This document shows positions 8,993 through 19,539 of a stretch of DNA of 64,000 nt, piece by piece (position 1 is the first letter of the stretch; the number at the start of each line of letters is the position of its first letter). Source of the stretch: Nitratidesulfovibrio sp. SRB-5 (GTDB lineage: Bacteria > Desulfobacterota > Desulfovibrionia > Desulfovibrionales > Desulfovibrionaceae); NCBI RefSeq assembly GCF_019931275.1, contig NZ_JAIOTY010000002.1, forward strand, positions 576,043 to 640,042, given 5' to 3'. The position numbers and the translations under genes were made by a program. A model generated the notes under the pieces. That model saw nothing but the letters and a program-made list of their open reading frames with translations. It ran no database searches and was not told the DNA's origin.

Positions 8993-10165
8993 ATGAAGCA
9001 TGGCATGAAGTATGGCATGAGGAATGGCATCACGCTGCAATCATGGGGTTTCGACCCGTGGTTTGCCGCGCATGCGGCGGAAATGGCCATGGAAGGCTGC
9101 GACGTTGCCCGGGTCTGCGCGGTGGACCGGGGGGCGTACCGCATTCAGGGCGAAGGGGGCGAGGTGCCGGCGGAACTGTCGGGCAGGCTTGCCTACCATA
9201 CGGACAGCCCCGCCGACCTGCCGTGCGTGGGTGACTGGGTGACGGCGCAGTGGCACAGCGACGCAACGGCGGGCATCATCCATCGGGTGTTCCCGCGCCG
9301 GACCGTGCTGCGGCGCAAGGCGGCGGGCGACGGCTGCGGGGTGCAGATGATCGCGGCCAACATCGACACGGCGTTCATCGTGCAATCGTGCCACTACGAC
9401 TTCAACCCCGGCAGGCTGGAACGCTATCTGGTCATGCTGGCGGACGGGGGCGTGGAGCCCGTGGTGGTGCTGACCAAGACGGACCTCGTCACCCCGGAAG
9501 ACCTCGGCAACCTGGTGGCGGTGGTGGCCGCCGTCACGCCCGCGCGGGTGATCGCGCTCAGCAGCGTGACCGGGGCCGGGCTGGATGTGTTGCGCCAGGC
9601 GCTTGCGCCGGGCAGGACTTATTGCCTGCTCGGTTCGTCGGGCGTGGGCAAGACGACCCTGCTCAACCAACTGACGAACGGACAGGCAGGGGCCGGGGTT
9701 CTGGATGGGCAGGCGCTTGCCACGCGCGCTGACCGGGCAACACGCGCTGACCGGGCAACACGTGCCGACCGGGCCACACGTGCTGTCAGCGCCACTGGCG
9801 AAGGCACCCACACCACCACCCGCCGCCAACTCACCATGCTGGATGGCGGGGCGCTGGTCGTGGACACGCCGGGCATGCGCGAGGTGGGCACCGTGGCCGC
9901 AGCGGACGGCGTGGACGCAGGGTTTGCGGATATCGCCCTGCTGGCGGGCGAGTGCCGCTATGCCGACTGCCGCCACGAACACGAGGCGGGCTGCGCCGTG
10001 CGGGCCGCCGTGGACCGTGGAGAACTGTCCGCCACGCATTACCGGAACTACCTGAAACTGCGCAAAGAGGCCGCGTTCAGCGAAATGTCGCAACTCGACC
10101 GGCGCAGAAAGGACAAGGCCTTCGGCAAGATGGTCAAATCGGTGAAGAAGCACAAGGGATACTGA
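8993..10165 (+). CDS. rsgA: Ribosome small-subunit GTPase A (RsgA/YjeQ-like)
   Basis: Circularly permuted GTPase that helps late maturation of the 30S subunit. From this start (390 aa): OB-fold region, G4 TKTD, then G1 GSSGVGKTT at about 214-222, a switch segment EGTHTTT near 270, G3 DTPGMRE near 291, and a C-terminal zinc knuckle CRYADCRHEHEAGC. Between G1 and the switch lies a repeat of RADRAT (about 244-264) encoded by an 18-bp tandem repeat, absent from typical family members. The start is chosen at the ATG with AGGA eight bases upstream. The longest frame (from 8930) runs through a hairpin, and the first residues are themselves a 12-bp tandem repeat (HGMK), so 9017 is also possible. Confidence 0.88.
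   Translation: MKHGMKYGMRNGITLQSWGFDPWFAAHAAEMAMEGCDVARVCAVDRGAYRIQGEGGEVPAELSGRLAYHTDSPADLPCVGDWVTAQWHSDATAGIIHRVFPRRTVLRRKAAGDGCGVQMIAANIDTAFIVQSCHYDFNPGRLERYLVMLADGGVEPVVVLTKTDLVTPEDLGNLVAVVAAVTPARVIALSSVTGAGLDVLRQALAPGRTYCLLGSSGVGKTTLLNQLTNGQAGAGVLDGQALATRADRATRADRATRADRATRAVSATGEGTHTTTRRQLTMLDGGALVVDTPGMREVGTVAAADGVDAGFADIALLAGECRYADCRHEHEAGCAVRAAVDRGELSATHYRNYLKLRKEAAFSEMSQLDRRRKDKAFGKMVKSVKKHKGY
9719..9785 (+). repeat. 18-bp tandem repeat inside rsgA
   Basis: About 3.5 copies of an 18-bp unit (CACGCGCTGACCGGGCAA), later copies diverged. It keeps frame and encodes RADRAT repeats between the P-loop and the switch. Confidence 0.8.
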
Positions 10166-10239
10166 GGCGAACCTGCTTCTGTCTCCCTCTCTCTTTCGGG
10201 GGGGGACAGGCTGGTCGCTGCAACGGTCACCAAAACAGA

Positions 10240-10273
10240 AACACCCCGGCGGGATGGCTCCCGCCGGGGTGTT
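10240..10273. terminator. Bidirectional intrinsic terminator, rsgA / glnS
   Basis: Fifteen-bp perfect stem (AACACCCCGGCGGGA, loop TGGC) between convergent genes. The minus-strand tail TTTCTGTTTTGG is T-rich; the plus tail is weaker. Confidence 0.85.
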
Positions 10274-10314
10274 GTGCATTCTTCTGGCCAGGCACGGTGC
10301 CCAGCGCGGCACCA

Positions 10315-10445
10315 TTTCCAAATTAGGATTTTCGTTCGTTGGCAAGGAAAACAAGCCTGTCATGAGGGAGCATACTCTTATCGTATTCGACCGACATGGC
10401 AGGCGGAGTCTGACGAAGCCAACGGGCGAAAAGACAATTTGGAAA
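10315..10445. repeat. 131-bp palindromic interspersed element, copy 1
   Basis: ERIC/MITE-like element. The terminal inverted repeats are about 28 bp and imperfect: TTTCCAAATT, TTTTCG and CGTTGGC blocks at one end, complemented at the other. A second nested stem is CCTGTCATG / CATGGCAGG, with GAGCATACTC at the centre. It ends 7 bp beyond the glnS stop codon. About 92 percent identical, same length and same orientation as copy 2. No clear target-site duplication. Confidence 0.85.
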
Positions 10446-10452
10446 CAGCGGC

Positions 10453-12162
<1,710 letters not shown>

Positions 12163-12236
12163 GATCGTGCGTTCCTGCTGGGGGTTTTCCGGCGGCCGTT
12201 CAGGCGGTCCGTCCGGGATGCGAAGAAAGATGCGGC

Positions 12237-12265
12237 AGGATACGGGAAGTGGTGTGCCCGGTCAA
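12237..12265 (-). promoter_or_regulatory. Sigma-70 promoter for glnS
   Basis: TTGACC, 17-bp spacer, TATCCT on the minus strand, about 75 bp upstream of the glnS start. Confidence 0.65.
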
Positions 12266-12338
12266 TTCGGGGGGATTCCGGCGTGGCGGGGAACACTCGT
12301 TACCCTTTCCTCTTTGTCTTTTTCCGGTCCAGGTGGTG

Positions 12339-12469
12339 TTTCCAAATTAGGATTTTCGTTCGTTGGCAAGGAAAACGAGCCTGCCATGAGGGAGTATACT
12401 CTTATCGTATTCGACCGACATGGCAGGTGAAGTTTGACGCCGCCAACGGGCGAAAGGACAATTTGGAAC
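12339..12469. repeat. 131-bp palindromic interspersed element, copy 2
   Basis: Second copy of the element at 10315-10445, in direct orientation. Its inner stem CCTGCCATG / CATGGCAGG is perfect, where copy 1 has a T:G wobble. The centre GAGTATACTC is a perfect palindrome. It ends 2 bp beyond the stop codon of the molybdopterin oxidoreductase gene. Confidence 0.85.
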
Positions 12470-12471
12470 CC

Positions 12472-14667
12472 CTACGCCCGTTCGATGCGGCAAAGCCCGC
12501 ACTTCAACGGCTCCGCGCCGCTGTCCGGGTCGAAGTGCTCGTGCCCGTAGAGCAGGCTGGCGCAGCTTTCGCGCCAGCCGTGGTCCGGGCCGGGCCGTTC
12601 GGGAAACCACCAGCCGTGGTCGGCCTGCACCACGTCGGGCGGCAGGCCGTCGTCGGCGGCGGCCACGAAGCGCGCCTGCCCGTATGGCGATACCACCCGC
12701 ACCGCATCGCCGTCGGCAAGGCCAAGGCGGGCCAGCGCATCGGGGTGCACGGCCACGCGGGGTTCCGGGCGCAGGCGGCGCAGCGTGTCGATCTGCCGCC
12801 CCTCGGAATGGAAGAAGGGCAGCACCTTGCACCCGGACATGAGGATGAACGGGTATGCGGCGGCCACCTCCGGCGTGGACACCGGCGACAGGGGCGGCTC
12901 CACGTACACAGGCAGGGGCGGGCGGCCTGCCCCGGCCATGACGGAGCTGAGCAGTTCCACCTTGCCGCTGGGCGTGGGAAAGCCGTCCGTCTCGTGCTTG
13001 CGGTAGCGCATGGGGCCGAGCACCAGCCCCTTTTCCGTGAAGGCGCGAAAGTCCATGCCGGAAGGCTCCAGCAGCCAGGCCAGATAGGCGTCCCAGTCCG
13101 GCCAGGGAAAGGCCTCGTCCAGGCCCAGGCGGTGGGCCAGGTCCAGGATCACGGCGCGGTCGTCCCGGGCCTCGCCGGAATGCGGGCCGCGGGCCAGCCT
13201 GCGCCGGGCCAGCACGCACCACAGCTTGTGAAAGTAGACCACGTCGTCCTGCTCCAGCCAGTGGGCGGCGGGCAGCACCAGATCGGCCAGCTGGGCCGTG
13301 GGCGTCAGGAAGAGGTCGGACACCACGCTGAACTCCACGTGGTCGCGCAGGGCGGCTTCCACCACGTCGCCGCGGGTGGCGGTAAGCATGGGGTTGGTGC
13401 CCACCAGCCACACAGCGCGAGGCCGGTACGGCTCGCCGTCGACGCAGGCCTGCCAGAAGCTGGGCTGGTGGCAGCCGGGGCCGAAGGGAAAGCGCCCCGC
13501 GCCGATCATGCGGGCCTTCCGGTCCGGCGACAGCAGGTGCATGCCCAGCACCTTCTTGTTTTCCAGCGGCGACTTGCAGCGGATGTCCGGCGGCGGCACC
13601 CAGTGCACCATGCCGCCCGGCACGTCGAGGTTGCCGGTGACGGCCATGAGCAGCAGCAGGGCGCGCCCGGTCTGGAAGGCGTTGACGCTGGTGTCTATGC
13701 CGTTGCCCCACAGCAGGCTGGCGGGCTTTACCGTGGCCAGCGCGCGGGCGGCGGCGCGGATGTCCTGCGCGGGCACGCGGGTGACGGGCGCGGCCCATTC
13801 CGGCGAAAAGGCGCGCACGTGCCCGGCCAGCTCTGCAAAGCCGGTGCAGTGGCGGGCCACGAAGTCCGCGTCGTGCAGCCCCTCGCCGATGATCACGTGC
13901 AGCAGGGCCAGCGCCAGCGCGCATTCCGTGCCGGGGCGCAGTTGCAGGTGCTGCGTGGCCGCGCGCGCGGCGGAAGTGCGGCGCGGGTCGGCCACGATGA
14001 CCTGTTCCGCCCCGCGCAGGGCGCGGCGCATCATGGCCCCGCACGTGCCGTCGGCGGCCCCGGCTTCCATGGCGTTGCAGCCGAACACCAGCATGCAGCG
14101 CGGCATGGCGCCGCCGTGGCCGTACACGTCGGCCACGGGCATCCAGCCCACGGTGATGGACGAGGCGATGACGCGCGGCAGAAAGCAGTTGTGCCCCGGC
14201 GAGACGAAGTTGGGCGAACCCAGCGCGTGGATGAAGCGCCCGGTGAATTCGGTGTACGGGCGGCCCGTGCCCTGGCACAGCGCGATGTATTCCGGCCCGG
14301 ATTCGTTCCGCACCCGGTCGAAGGTGGAGGCCATGAGGGTAAGCGCCGCCTCCCAGCCGATTTCCTTCCATTGCCCCGCGCCGCGCGGACCGGTGCGCAA
14401 CAGGGGGCGGCGCACCCGGTCCGGGTGGGCGACGAACTGCGGCCCCGCCGCGCCCTTGGGGCAGATGTAGCCCCGGCTGGTGGGGCTGTCCGGATCGCCG
14501 GTGACACGCACCGGGTTGCCCGCGTCATCCAGATGCACCAGCACCTGGCAGACGCCGTGGCATCCCCGGCACGCGGTGCGCACCACGCGGGGGGCAAGCC
14601 GCAGGACCGGGCGGGAAGGGGCCTGGGGGGGCGTGGACGATCCGTGGAGAGGGCTGGCTGGGGACAT
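12472..14667 (-). CDS. Molybdopterin-dependent oxidoreductase (DMSO-reductase family, orphan)
   Basis: Catalytic-subunit-type protein of 731 aa with a bis-MGD Mo/W site. Cluster ligands are Cys33, Cys36, Cys40 and Cys69 (C-x2-C-x3-C-x28-C) for one 4Fe-4S. The likely metal ligand is Cys161 in GHNCFLPR. Downstream are VFGCNAMEAG, the GGMVHWVPPPD region and a C-terminal molydopterin-dinucleotide-binding domain ending in PLKCGLCRIERA. There is no twin-arginine signal, so it is cytoplasmic. No electron-transfer or anchor subunit is adjacent. The overall pattern recalls soluble acetylene-hydratase/thiosulfate-reductase-like members, with low certainty. The start is chosen at the ATG after AAGGAG. 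Divergent from a branched-chain-type ABC importer with a GntR regulator, suggesting it processes the imported compound. Confidence 0.85.
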   Translation of the reverse strand: MSPASPLHGSSTPPQAPSRPVLRLAPRVVRTACRGCHGVCQVLVHLDDAGNPVRVTGDPDSPTSRGYICPKGAAGPQFVAHPDRVRRPLLRTGPRGAGQWKEIGWEAALTLMASTFDRVRNESGPEYIALCQGTGRPYTEFTGRFIHALGSPNFVSPGHNCFLPRVIASSITVGWMPVADVYGHGGAMPRCMLVFGCNAMEAGAADGTCGAMMRRALRGAEQVIVADPRRTSAARAATQHLQLRPGTECALALALLHVIIGEGLHDADFVARHCTGFAELAGHVRAFSPEWAAPVTRVPAQDIRAAARALATVKPASLLWGNGIDTSVNAFQTGRALLLLMAVTGNLDVPGGMVHWVPPPDIRCKSPLENKKVLGMHLLSPDRKARMIGAGRFPFGPGCHQPSFWQACVDGEPYRPRAVWLVGTNPMLTATRGDVVEAALRDHVEFSVVSDLFLTPTAQLADLVLPAAHWLEQDDVVYFHKLWCVLARRRLARGPHSGEARDDRAVILDLAHRLGLDEAFPWPDWDAYLAWLLEPSGMDFRAFTEKGLVLGPMRYRKHETDGFPTPSGKVELLSSVMAGAGRPPLPVYVEPPLSPVSTPEVAAAYPFILMSGCKVLPFFHSEGRQIDTLRRLRPEPRVAVHPDALARLGLADGDAVRVVSPYGQARFVAAADDGLPPDVVQADHGWWFPERPGPDHGWRESCASLLYGHEHFDPDSGAEPLKCGLCRIERA

Positions 14668-15063
14668 GGTCGGCTCCTTGGCGGCTGGAACCTTTGGGAG
14701 GACGATGGGGCGCAAGGGCCCCACGGGCCGTACGCCGCCGATGCGCCTCGGTGGGGCATGGCGCGACGGCGTGCGGGACGCGGCGGTGGGGTTGCCCTTG
14801 CGGCAACGGCGTGCCGCGCGCGGCTGGCTCCCCGTTTCTGTGTGTCCGCATCGGATAGCCATGTCAATGTGCCCGGATAGCATGCAGGGGCGCGCCCTGG
14901 GGGACAGCGGGCAGGTTCGGGCACGCGGCGGATCCGTGCCCGGCAACCGCAGGATTGACCCGGCTTCGTACTTTGTATACGGTATGCAACGACAGCCGCG
15001 CCCGTGTGCGCGGCGCTTTTCACTTCGGCCCACGCCGCCTCCCGCAACCGGACGCACTTTCCC
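14668..15063. other. Divergent promoter region, Mo enzyme / liv operon
   Basis: Non-coding. It carries a 17-bp operator-like dyad at 14973-14989 and a TTGACC-N15-TATACG promoter-like pair at 14955-14981 reading toward livH. No small gene seen. Confidence 0.55.
14973..14989. promoter_or_regulatory. Candidate GntR/FCD operator
   Basis: TTGTATAC-G-GTATGCAA, 8-bp arms with one mismatch. The TTGTATAC half matches the core commonly bound by FCD-type GntR regulators. It sits 75 bp upstream of livH, overlaps the presumed -10, and faces the Mo enzyme gene as well. The gntR gene lies in the same operon. Confidence 0.6.
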
Positions 15064-15951
15064 ATGCCGCCAGACGCCATCAACGCCCTTGCGCAGTATA
15101 CCCTCAGCGGACTGACCACCGGGTCGGTCTACGCGCTGCTGGCCTTGGGCTACAGCCTCATCTTCAATGCCACGGGCATCGTCAACTTCACCCAGGGCGA
15201 CTTTCTGAGCCTTGGCGGGCTGGTGCTGTACAGCCTGCTGGTCAGCCAGGGGCTGCCCATTGTGGCGGCCTTTCCCGCCACCATCCTCGTGGTGGCCATG
15301 GCGGGCGCGCTGGTGGAGCGGGTGTGCCTGCGCCCGGCCCGCAGCCGCCAGATGATAATCCTGATCTTCATCACCATGGCCGCCTCCACGCTGATGCGCG
15401 GCCTGATGAAGGAAGGCTGGGGCAAGCTGCCCCTGGCCCTGCCGCCCCTGTCGCCCGAGGTGCCCTTTCGCCTGCTGGGCGCGGTGCTGACCCCGCAGAA
15501 CCTGTGGGTGATGGGCATGACCCTGTGCGGCATCGCGGCGCTGGCCTGGTTCTTCCGCGCCACGGTGACCGGCAAGGCCATGCGCGCGGCGGCGGCGGAC
15601 CCGCGCACCGCCCGGCTGATGGGGGTGGAGGTGGAACGGCTGACCACGCTGTCCTTCGCCTTTGCCGGGGCGCTGGGCGCCCTTGGCGGCATGCTCATCA
15701 CGCCCATCACGTCACTTTCGTACGACATCGGCCTTATGCTGGGGCTGAAGGGCTTTGCCGCCGCAGTGCTTGGTGGCTACGGCAGCTTTGCCGGGGCCGT
15801 GGCGGGCGGGGTGCTGCTGGGCCTGTTCGAAAGCTACGGCGCGGGCTACGTGACCAGCGCCTACCGCGACGTGCTGGTGTTCGGCCTGCTCATCCTTGTC
15901 TTGTTCGTGCGTCCGCAGGGGCTGTTCGGCACCACCGGGAGGCGCGCATGA
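15064..15951 (+). CDS. livH: Branched-chain amino-acid-type ABC transporter permease LivH
   Basis: Inner-membrane permease (295 aa) of the LivH family: eight or so hydrophobic segments, N-terminal GLTTGSVYALLALGYSLIF followed by the NFTQGDF motif, and an EAA-like loop near GKAMRAAAADPRTARLMGV. First gene of the operon livH-livM-livG-livF-gntR-livK. The ATG is taken where homology starts; 20 upstream in-frame codons are not family-like. The C terminus overlaps livM by an ATGA junction. These importers carry branched-chain amino acids, but also aromatic acids, amides and others, so the solute is open. Confidence 0.9.
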   Translation: MPPDAINALAQYTLSGLTTGSVYALLALGYSLIFNATGIVNFTQGDFLSLGGLVLYSLLVSQGLPIVAAFPATILVVAMAGALVERVCLRPARSRQMIILIFITMAASTLMRGLMKEGWGKLPLALPPLSPEVPFRLLGAVLTPQNLWVMGMTLCGIAALAWFFRATVTGKAMRAAAADPRTARLMGVEVERLTTLSFAFAGALGALGGMLITPITSLSYDIGLMLGLKGFAAAVLGGYGSFAGAVAGGVLLGLFESYGAGYVTSAYRDVLVFGLLILVLFVRPQGLFGTTGRRA

Positions 15952-17018
15952 GCGATCCATCCTCTGCCGGGTCGTCCGCTCCCGCCTCCGCGTCCGCACC
16001 CGTGACGGGCCGCCATCCGCTGTTCACCGCGCCCGCCCGCCGCTTCATGCGCGGCTGGCTGGCCGTGGCCGTGGCCCTGCTGCCGCTGGCCCTGCGCTCC
16101 GGCTACCAGTTCACCGTGCTCAACGTGGTGGCCGTGAACCTCATCGTGGTCACCGGGCTGAACCTGCTGATGGGCTACGCCGGGCAGATCAGCTACGGCC
16201 ACGCCGCATTCTTCGGCATGGGGGCTTACGGCAGCGCCATCCTTTCCGCCACCCACGGGGTGGACCCGTGGCTGGCCATGGGCGTTTCCGCCTGCGGGGT
16301 GGCCGTGGCCGCCGCCGTGGTGGGCGTGCCCACCCTGCGGCTGAAGGGCAACTACCTGGTCATGGCCACGCTGGGCTTCAACCTCATCGTGGACGTGATC
16401 CTGGTGCAGTGGAGCGAGGTCACCGGCGGTTCCAGCGGCTTCGTGGGCGTGCCGCCGCTGGCCGTGGCGGGCATCTCGTTCGACACCGACCGGTCGTTCT
16501 ACTGGCTGGCCTGGGGCGTGGCGCTGCTGCTGCTCATCCCCGCGCGCAACCTCGTGCATTCCCCGGTGGGGCGCGCCCTGCGGGCCATCCACGATTCCGA
16601 GCCGGGGGCGGAGGCCTGCGGCGTGCCCACGGCCAGCTACAAGGTGCAGGTGTTCGTGCTGTCCGCCGTGTTCGCCTCGCTGGCCGGGTCGCTGCACGCG
16701 CACTACCTGGGCATCGTGGCGCCCAAGACCTTCGACATCTTCAAGTCGGTGGAGTTCGTGACCATGTGCCTCATCGGCGGCATGGGCTCGCTGTGGGGCG
16801 GGCTGGCCGGGGCGCTGCTGCTGACCGTGCTGCCCCAGATGCTGGGCGTGTTCGAGGAGCACCACGACCTGATATTCGGCGCGATACTGCTGGTCATGCT
16901 CATCTTCATGCCGCGCGGGGTTTCGCCGTGGCTGCGGGATATGGCGGGCAGGATGCGGCGCGGGTCCGGTGGAGGTGCGTCGGACAGCACGCCGCACGGC
17001 GGGGAGGCCCGGCCATGA
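15948..17018 (+). CDS. livM: Branched-chain amino-acid-type ABC transporter permease LivM
   Basis: Second membrane permease (356 aa). It has the LivM hallmarks LNLLMGYAGQISYGHAAF near the N-terminal third and the cytoplasmic coupling loop GRALRAIHDSEPGAEACGV. An Ala/Ser/Pro-rich N-terminal extension of about 30 residues precedes the first helix, and a Gly/Ser-rich tail follows the last. It starts with GGGAGG upstream, overlaps the livH stop by four bases, and overlaps livG the same way. Pairs with LivH to form the channel. Confidence 0.92.
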   Translation: MSDPSSAGSSAPASASAPVTGRHPLFTAPARRFMRGWLAVAVALLPLALRSGYQFTVLNVVAVNLIVVTGLNLLMGYAGQISYGHAAFFGMGAYGSAILSATHGVDPWLAMGVSACGVAVAAAVVGVPTLRLKGNYLVMATLGFNLIVDVILVQWSEVTGGSSGFVGVPPLAVAGISFDTDRSFYWLAWGVALLLLIPARNLVHSPVGRALRAIHDSEPGAEACGVPTASYKVQVFVLSAVFASLAGSLHAHYLGIVAPKTFDIFKSVEFVTMCLIGGMGSLWGGLAGALLLTVLPQMLGVFEEHHDLIFGAILLVMLIFMPRGVSPWLRDMAGRMRRGSGGGASDSTPHGGEARP

Positions 17019-17794
17019 CCCTGCTGGCGGTACGCGACCTTTCCGTGGCCTTCGGCGGCATCCGCGCGCTGGACGCGGCCAGCTTCACGGCGCAGGCCGG
17101 GGCCATCACCGCGCTCATCGGTCCCAACGGCGCGGGCAAGACCACCCTGGTCAACTGCGTCACCGGCATGGTGCGGCCCGATTCCGGCAACGTGACCTTC
17201 GACGGGCAAGACATCACCGGCATGGCGGCCCATCGCCTGCCGCGCCTGGGCCTTGCCCGCACCTTCCAGCACCTGCGGGTTTTCGGCTCCATGAGCCTGC
17301 TGGAAAACGTCATGGTGGGGCTGCACGGCCACGTGCGCACCGGCATGCTCTCCAGCATGCTGCGCCTGCCCGGCGTGCGCCGCACCGAACGGGCCATGCG
17401 CGACGCGGCCATGCGGGCGCTGGATTTCACGGGCCTTGCCGACCGGGCCGACGGGGCCGCAGGGCTCTTGCCCTACGGCGACCAGAAGCGGCTGGTGCTG
17501 GCCCGCGCCCTGGTGGGCGACCCGCGCATGATCCTGCTGGACGAGCCGGTGGCGGGCCTGAACCCGGCGGAAACCCACGAGATGGGCGGGCTGATCCTGG
17601 CCCTGCGCGCGCGGGGGGTGGCCGTGCTGCTCATCGAGCATGACATGTCGCTGGTCATGCGCGTGAGCGATGCCGTGGTGGTGCTGTGCTCCGGCGCCAA
17701 GATCGCCGAGGGCGCCCCCGGCGAGGTGAAACGCAACCCCGAAGTGGTCAACGCCTACCTTGGCGGGGGCGAGGAGTTCGGCCTGCATGCTTGA
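17015..17794 (+). CDS. livG: ABC transporter ATP-binding protein LivG
   Basis: Cytoplasmic ATPase, 259 aa. Walker A GPNGAGKTT, Q-loop in LARTFQHLRVF, a signature region LLPYGDQKRLVLARAL (the usual LSGGQ is replaced by LPYGDQ, normal for LivG), Walker B MILLDEPVAGLNP and switch His in LLIEHDM. It is translationally coupled to livM (ATGA) and overlaps livF by 8 bp. Powers import together with LivF. Confidence 0.93.
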   Translation: MTLLAVRDLSVAFGGIRALDAASFTAQAGAITALIGPNGAGKTTLVNCVTGMVRPDSGNVTFDGQDITGMAAHRLPRLGLARTFQHLRVFGSMSLLENVMVGLHGHVRTGMLSSMLRLPGVRRTERAMRDAAMRALDFTGLADRADGAAGLLPYGDQKRLVLARALVGDPRMILLDEPVAGLNPAETHEMGGLILALRARGVAVLLIEHDMSLVMRVSDAVVVLCSGAKIAEGAPGEVKRNPEVVNAYLGGGEEFGLHA

Positions 17795-18665
17795 GCTGCG
17801 CGACGTTTCCTTTTCCTACGGCGGCGCGAAGGTGCTGTTCGACGTGTCCCTTTCGGTGGGCGCGGGCGAGGCGGTATGCCTGCTGGGAATGAACGGCGCG
17901 GGCAAGACCACGCTGCTGTCGCTTGTCAGCGGTCTTGCGCGTCCGGTTTCCGGGTCCATCCTGCTGGATGGCGCGCCGCTGCCGCCGCGCCCGGCGGGCA
18001 TCGTGGCCGCCGGGGTGGTGCAGGTGCCCGAGGGGCGCCGGGTGTTCACCCAGCTTTCGGTACGCGAAAATCTTGAAATGGGCGCCTACCTGCGCCTGAA
18101 GAAGGGCGGTCGCGCCGGGCGCGCCGCCGTGGCCGACGACCTGGCCCGCATGCTGGACCTGTTTCCCGTGCTGGGCGAGCGCATCGGCCAGCCAGCGGGC
18201 AACCTTTCCGGGGGCGAGCAGCAGATGCTGGCCATGGGCCGCGCCCTGATGGCCCGTCCCCGCCTGCTGTTGCTGGACGAGCCCAGCCTGGGCCTTGCGC
18301 CCAAGGTTACGGCGGCCATCTTCCGGGTGGTGCGCGACCTGCCCTCCATGGGCTGTTCGGTGCTGCTGGTGGAGCAGAACGCGTTGGGCGCGCTGGCCAT
18401 CTGCAACCGGGGGTACATCATCACCAGCGGGCATATCCGGTTTTCCGGCAGCTCCGCCGACATACTTTCCGACGAACTGCTGCGCGAGGCGTTCCTCGGC
18501 CCTGTCAGTGGAGATCACGGGGGAGATCACGGGGGAGAGCCCGGGGTCGCGACCGGGGCAACGTCCGGGGCAACGTCCGGGGCAACGTCCGGGGCGGCAT
18601 CCGGGGTGGCGAGGGACATGCGGGACGACACGCGGCGCGGCAGCGCCACGCAGGAGGACAACTGA
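17787..18665 (+). CDS. livF: ABC transporter ATP-binding protein LivF
   Basis: Second ATPase, 292 aa. Walker A GMNGAGKTT, Q-loop in VQVPEGRRVF, signature NLSGGEQQML, Walker B LLLLDEPSLGLAP and LLVEQNA switch. The family normally ends near residue 235. Here a tail of about 55 residues rich in Gly/Ala/Thr/Asp follows, encoded by short tandem repeats (three copies of a 12-bp unit near 18556-18597). The start is the Met at the family N terminus (MLELRDV); nine upstream codons belong to the overlap with livG. Its stop overlaps the gntR start (TGATG). Confidence 0.92.
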   Translation: MLELRDVSFSYGGAKVLFDVSLSVGAGEAVCLLGMNGAGKTTLLSLVSGLARPVSGSILLDGAPLPPRPAGIVAAGVVQVPEGRRVFTQLSVRENLEMGAYLRLKKGGRAGRAAVADDLARMLDLFPVLGERIGQPAGNLSGGEQQMLAMGRALMARPRLLLLDEPSLGLAPKVTAAIFRVVRDLPSMGCSVLLVEQNALGALAICNRGYIITSGHIRFSGSSADILSDELLREAFLGPVSGDHGGDHGGEPGVATGATSGATSGATSGAASGVARDMRDDTRRGSATQEDN

Positions 18666-19435
18666 TGGCGAGACTGGTCAAGCAGTCGCTGGGGCAGGAA
18701 GTGACGCGCATGCTCAAGCGCATGATCATCGACGGCGAACTGGAGCCCGGCCAGCGGCTGGTGGAGGACCGCCTGGCGGCGGAACTGGGCATCAGCCGCA
18801 CCCCCCTGCGCGAGGCCCTGCACCGGCTGGAGCAGGAAGGGCTGTTGCAGAAGCGTTCTGCCGGTGGCTACGTGCTGCGCCCCTTTGACGCCGAGGAAGT
18901 GGAAGAGGCGGTGCAGGTGCGCGCCCTGCTGGAGGCCCGCGTGGCCGCGCTGGCCGCGCGCCGGGCCGCGCCGGGACAGGTGGAGGCCCTGCGCGCCAAC
19001 CTGACGGCCTTTCGCGAGGCGGCGGCCAAGGGCGACGTGGTCCGGCTGGCCGAACTGAACACCGAATTCCACCTGCTGCTGCGGGCTGCGGGCGGCTCCA
19101 TGCTGCTGGCCCGCCTGCTGGACGAGATCGAAGGGGTGGTGGAACGCATCATCCGCGCACTGGTGCCCCTGCGCGAGGCCGGGGAATGGTCGGACGAGGA
19201 CCATGCCCGCATCGTGGCCGCCGTGGTGGCGGGCGATGCCGAGGGCGCCGCCGAGGCCATGCGTGTCCACGTGCTGCACGGCGGCGATGCGGTGCTGGAC
19301 ACCCTGCGTCAGCCCGAAGGTGAGCCCGATGGTGCAAGGGACGCTGGGGCCGAGGGTCAGCCCGATGCCGCCGGCACCTCCGCTGCCGCGCTGGCTGGCC
19401 GTCCGTCCGGCAAGGCCGCGCCGAAGAAACCATGA
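18665..19435 (+). CDS. GntR-family (FCD domain) transcriptional regulator
   Basis: 256 aa regulator. The N-terminal winged helix shows the GntR signature LAAELGISRTPLREALHRL (about residues 37-55). The C-terminal helical FCD effector domain keeps its metal ligands: His in LNTEFHLLL, His in DEDHARI and His in MRVHVLHG. The last 45 residues are a low-complexity Gly/Ala/Asp/Pro tail. Encoded inside the transporter operon between livF and livK, with one-base overlap upstream. Probably a repressor released by the transported solute or its metabolite. The dyad at 14973-14989 is the obvious candidate site. Confidence 0.92.
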   Translation: MARLVKQSLGQEVTRMLKRMIIDGELEPGQRLVEDRLAAELGISRTPLREALHRLEQEGLLQKRSAGGYVLRPFDAEEVEEAVQVRALLEARVAALAARRAAPGQVEALRANLTAFREAAAKGDVVRLAELNTEFHLLLRAAGGSMLLARLLDEIEGVVERIIRALVPLREAGEWSDEDHARIVAAVVAGDAEGAAEAMRVHVLHGGDAVLDTLRQPEGEPDGARDAGAEGQPDAAGTSAAALAGRPSGKAAPKKP

Positions 19436-19539
19436 ACCTTTCGCACCGCTCCGGTGCCGCAGTGACGCGCGGCACCGGCACGGCGCGCAACCACGCCCCA
19501 TGCGCCGCCCCCCTGCGCCGCGTGGGAGAGGAGACCCGC

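Noticed and set aside
10343..10422. A peptide encoded in the 131-bp elements (MREHTLIVFDRHGR-like) shared by both copies.
   Set aside because: Both copies are in spacers after stop codons, no ribosome site is seen, and the conservation is explained by the palindromic DNA.
12472..14667. Selenocysteine in the Mo enzyme.
   Set aside because: No in-frame TGA is seen; the metal-ligand position is an ordinary Cys codon.
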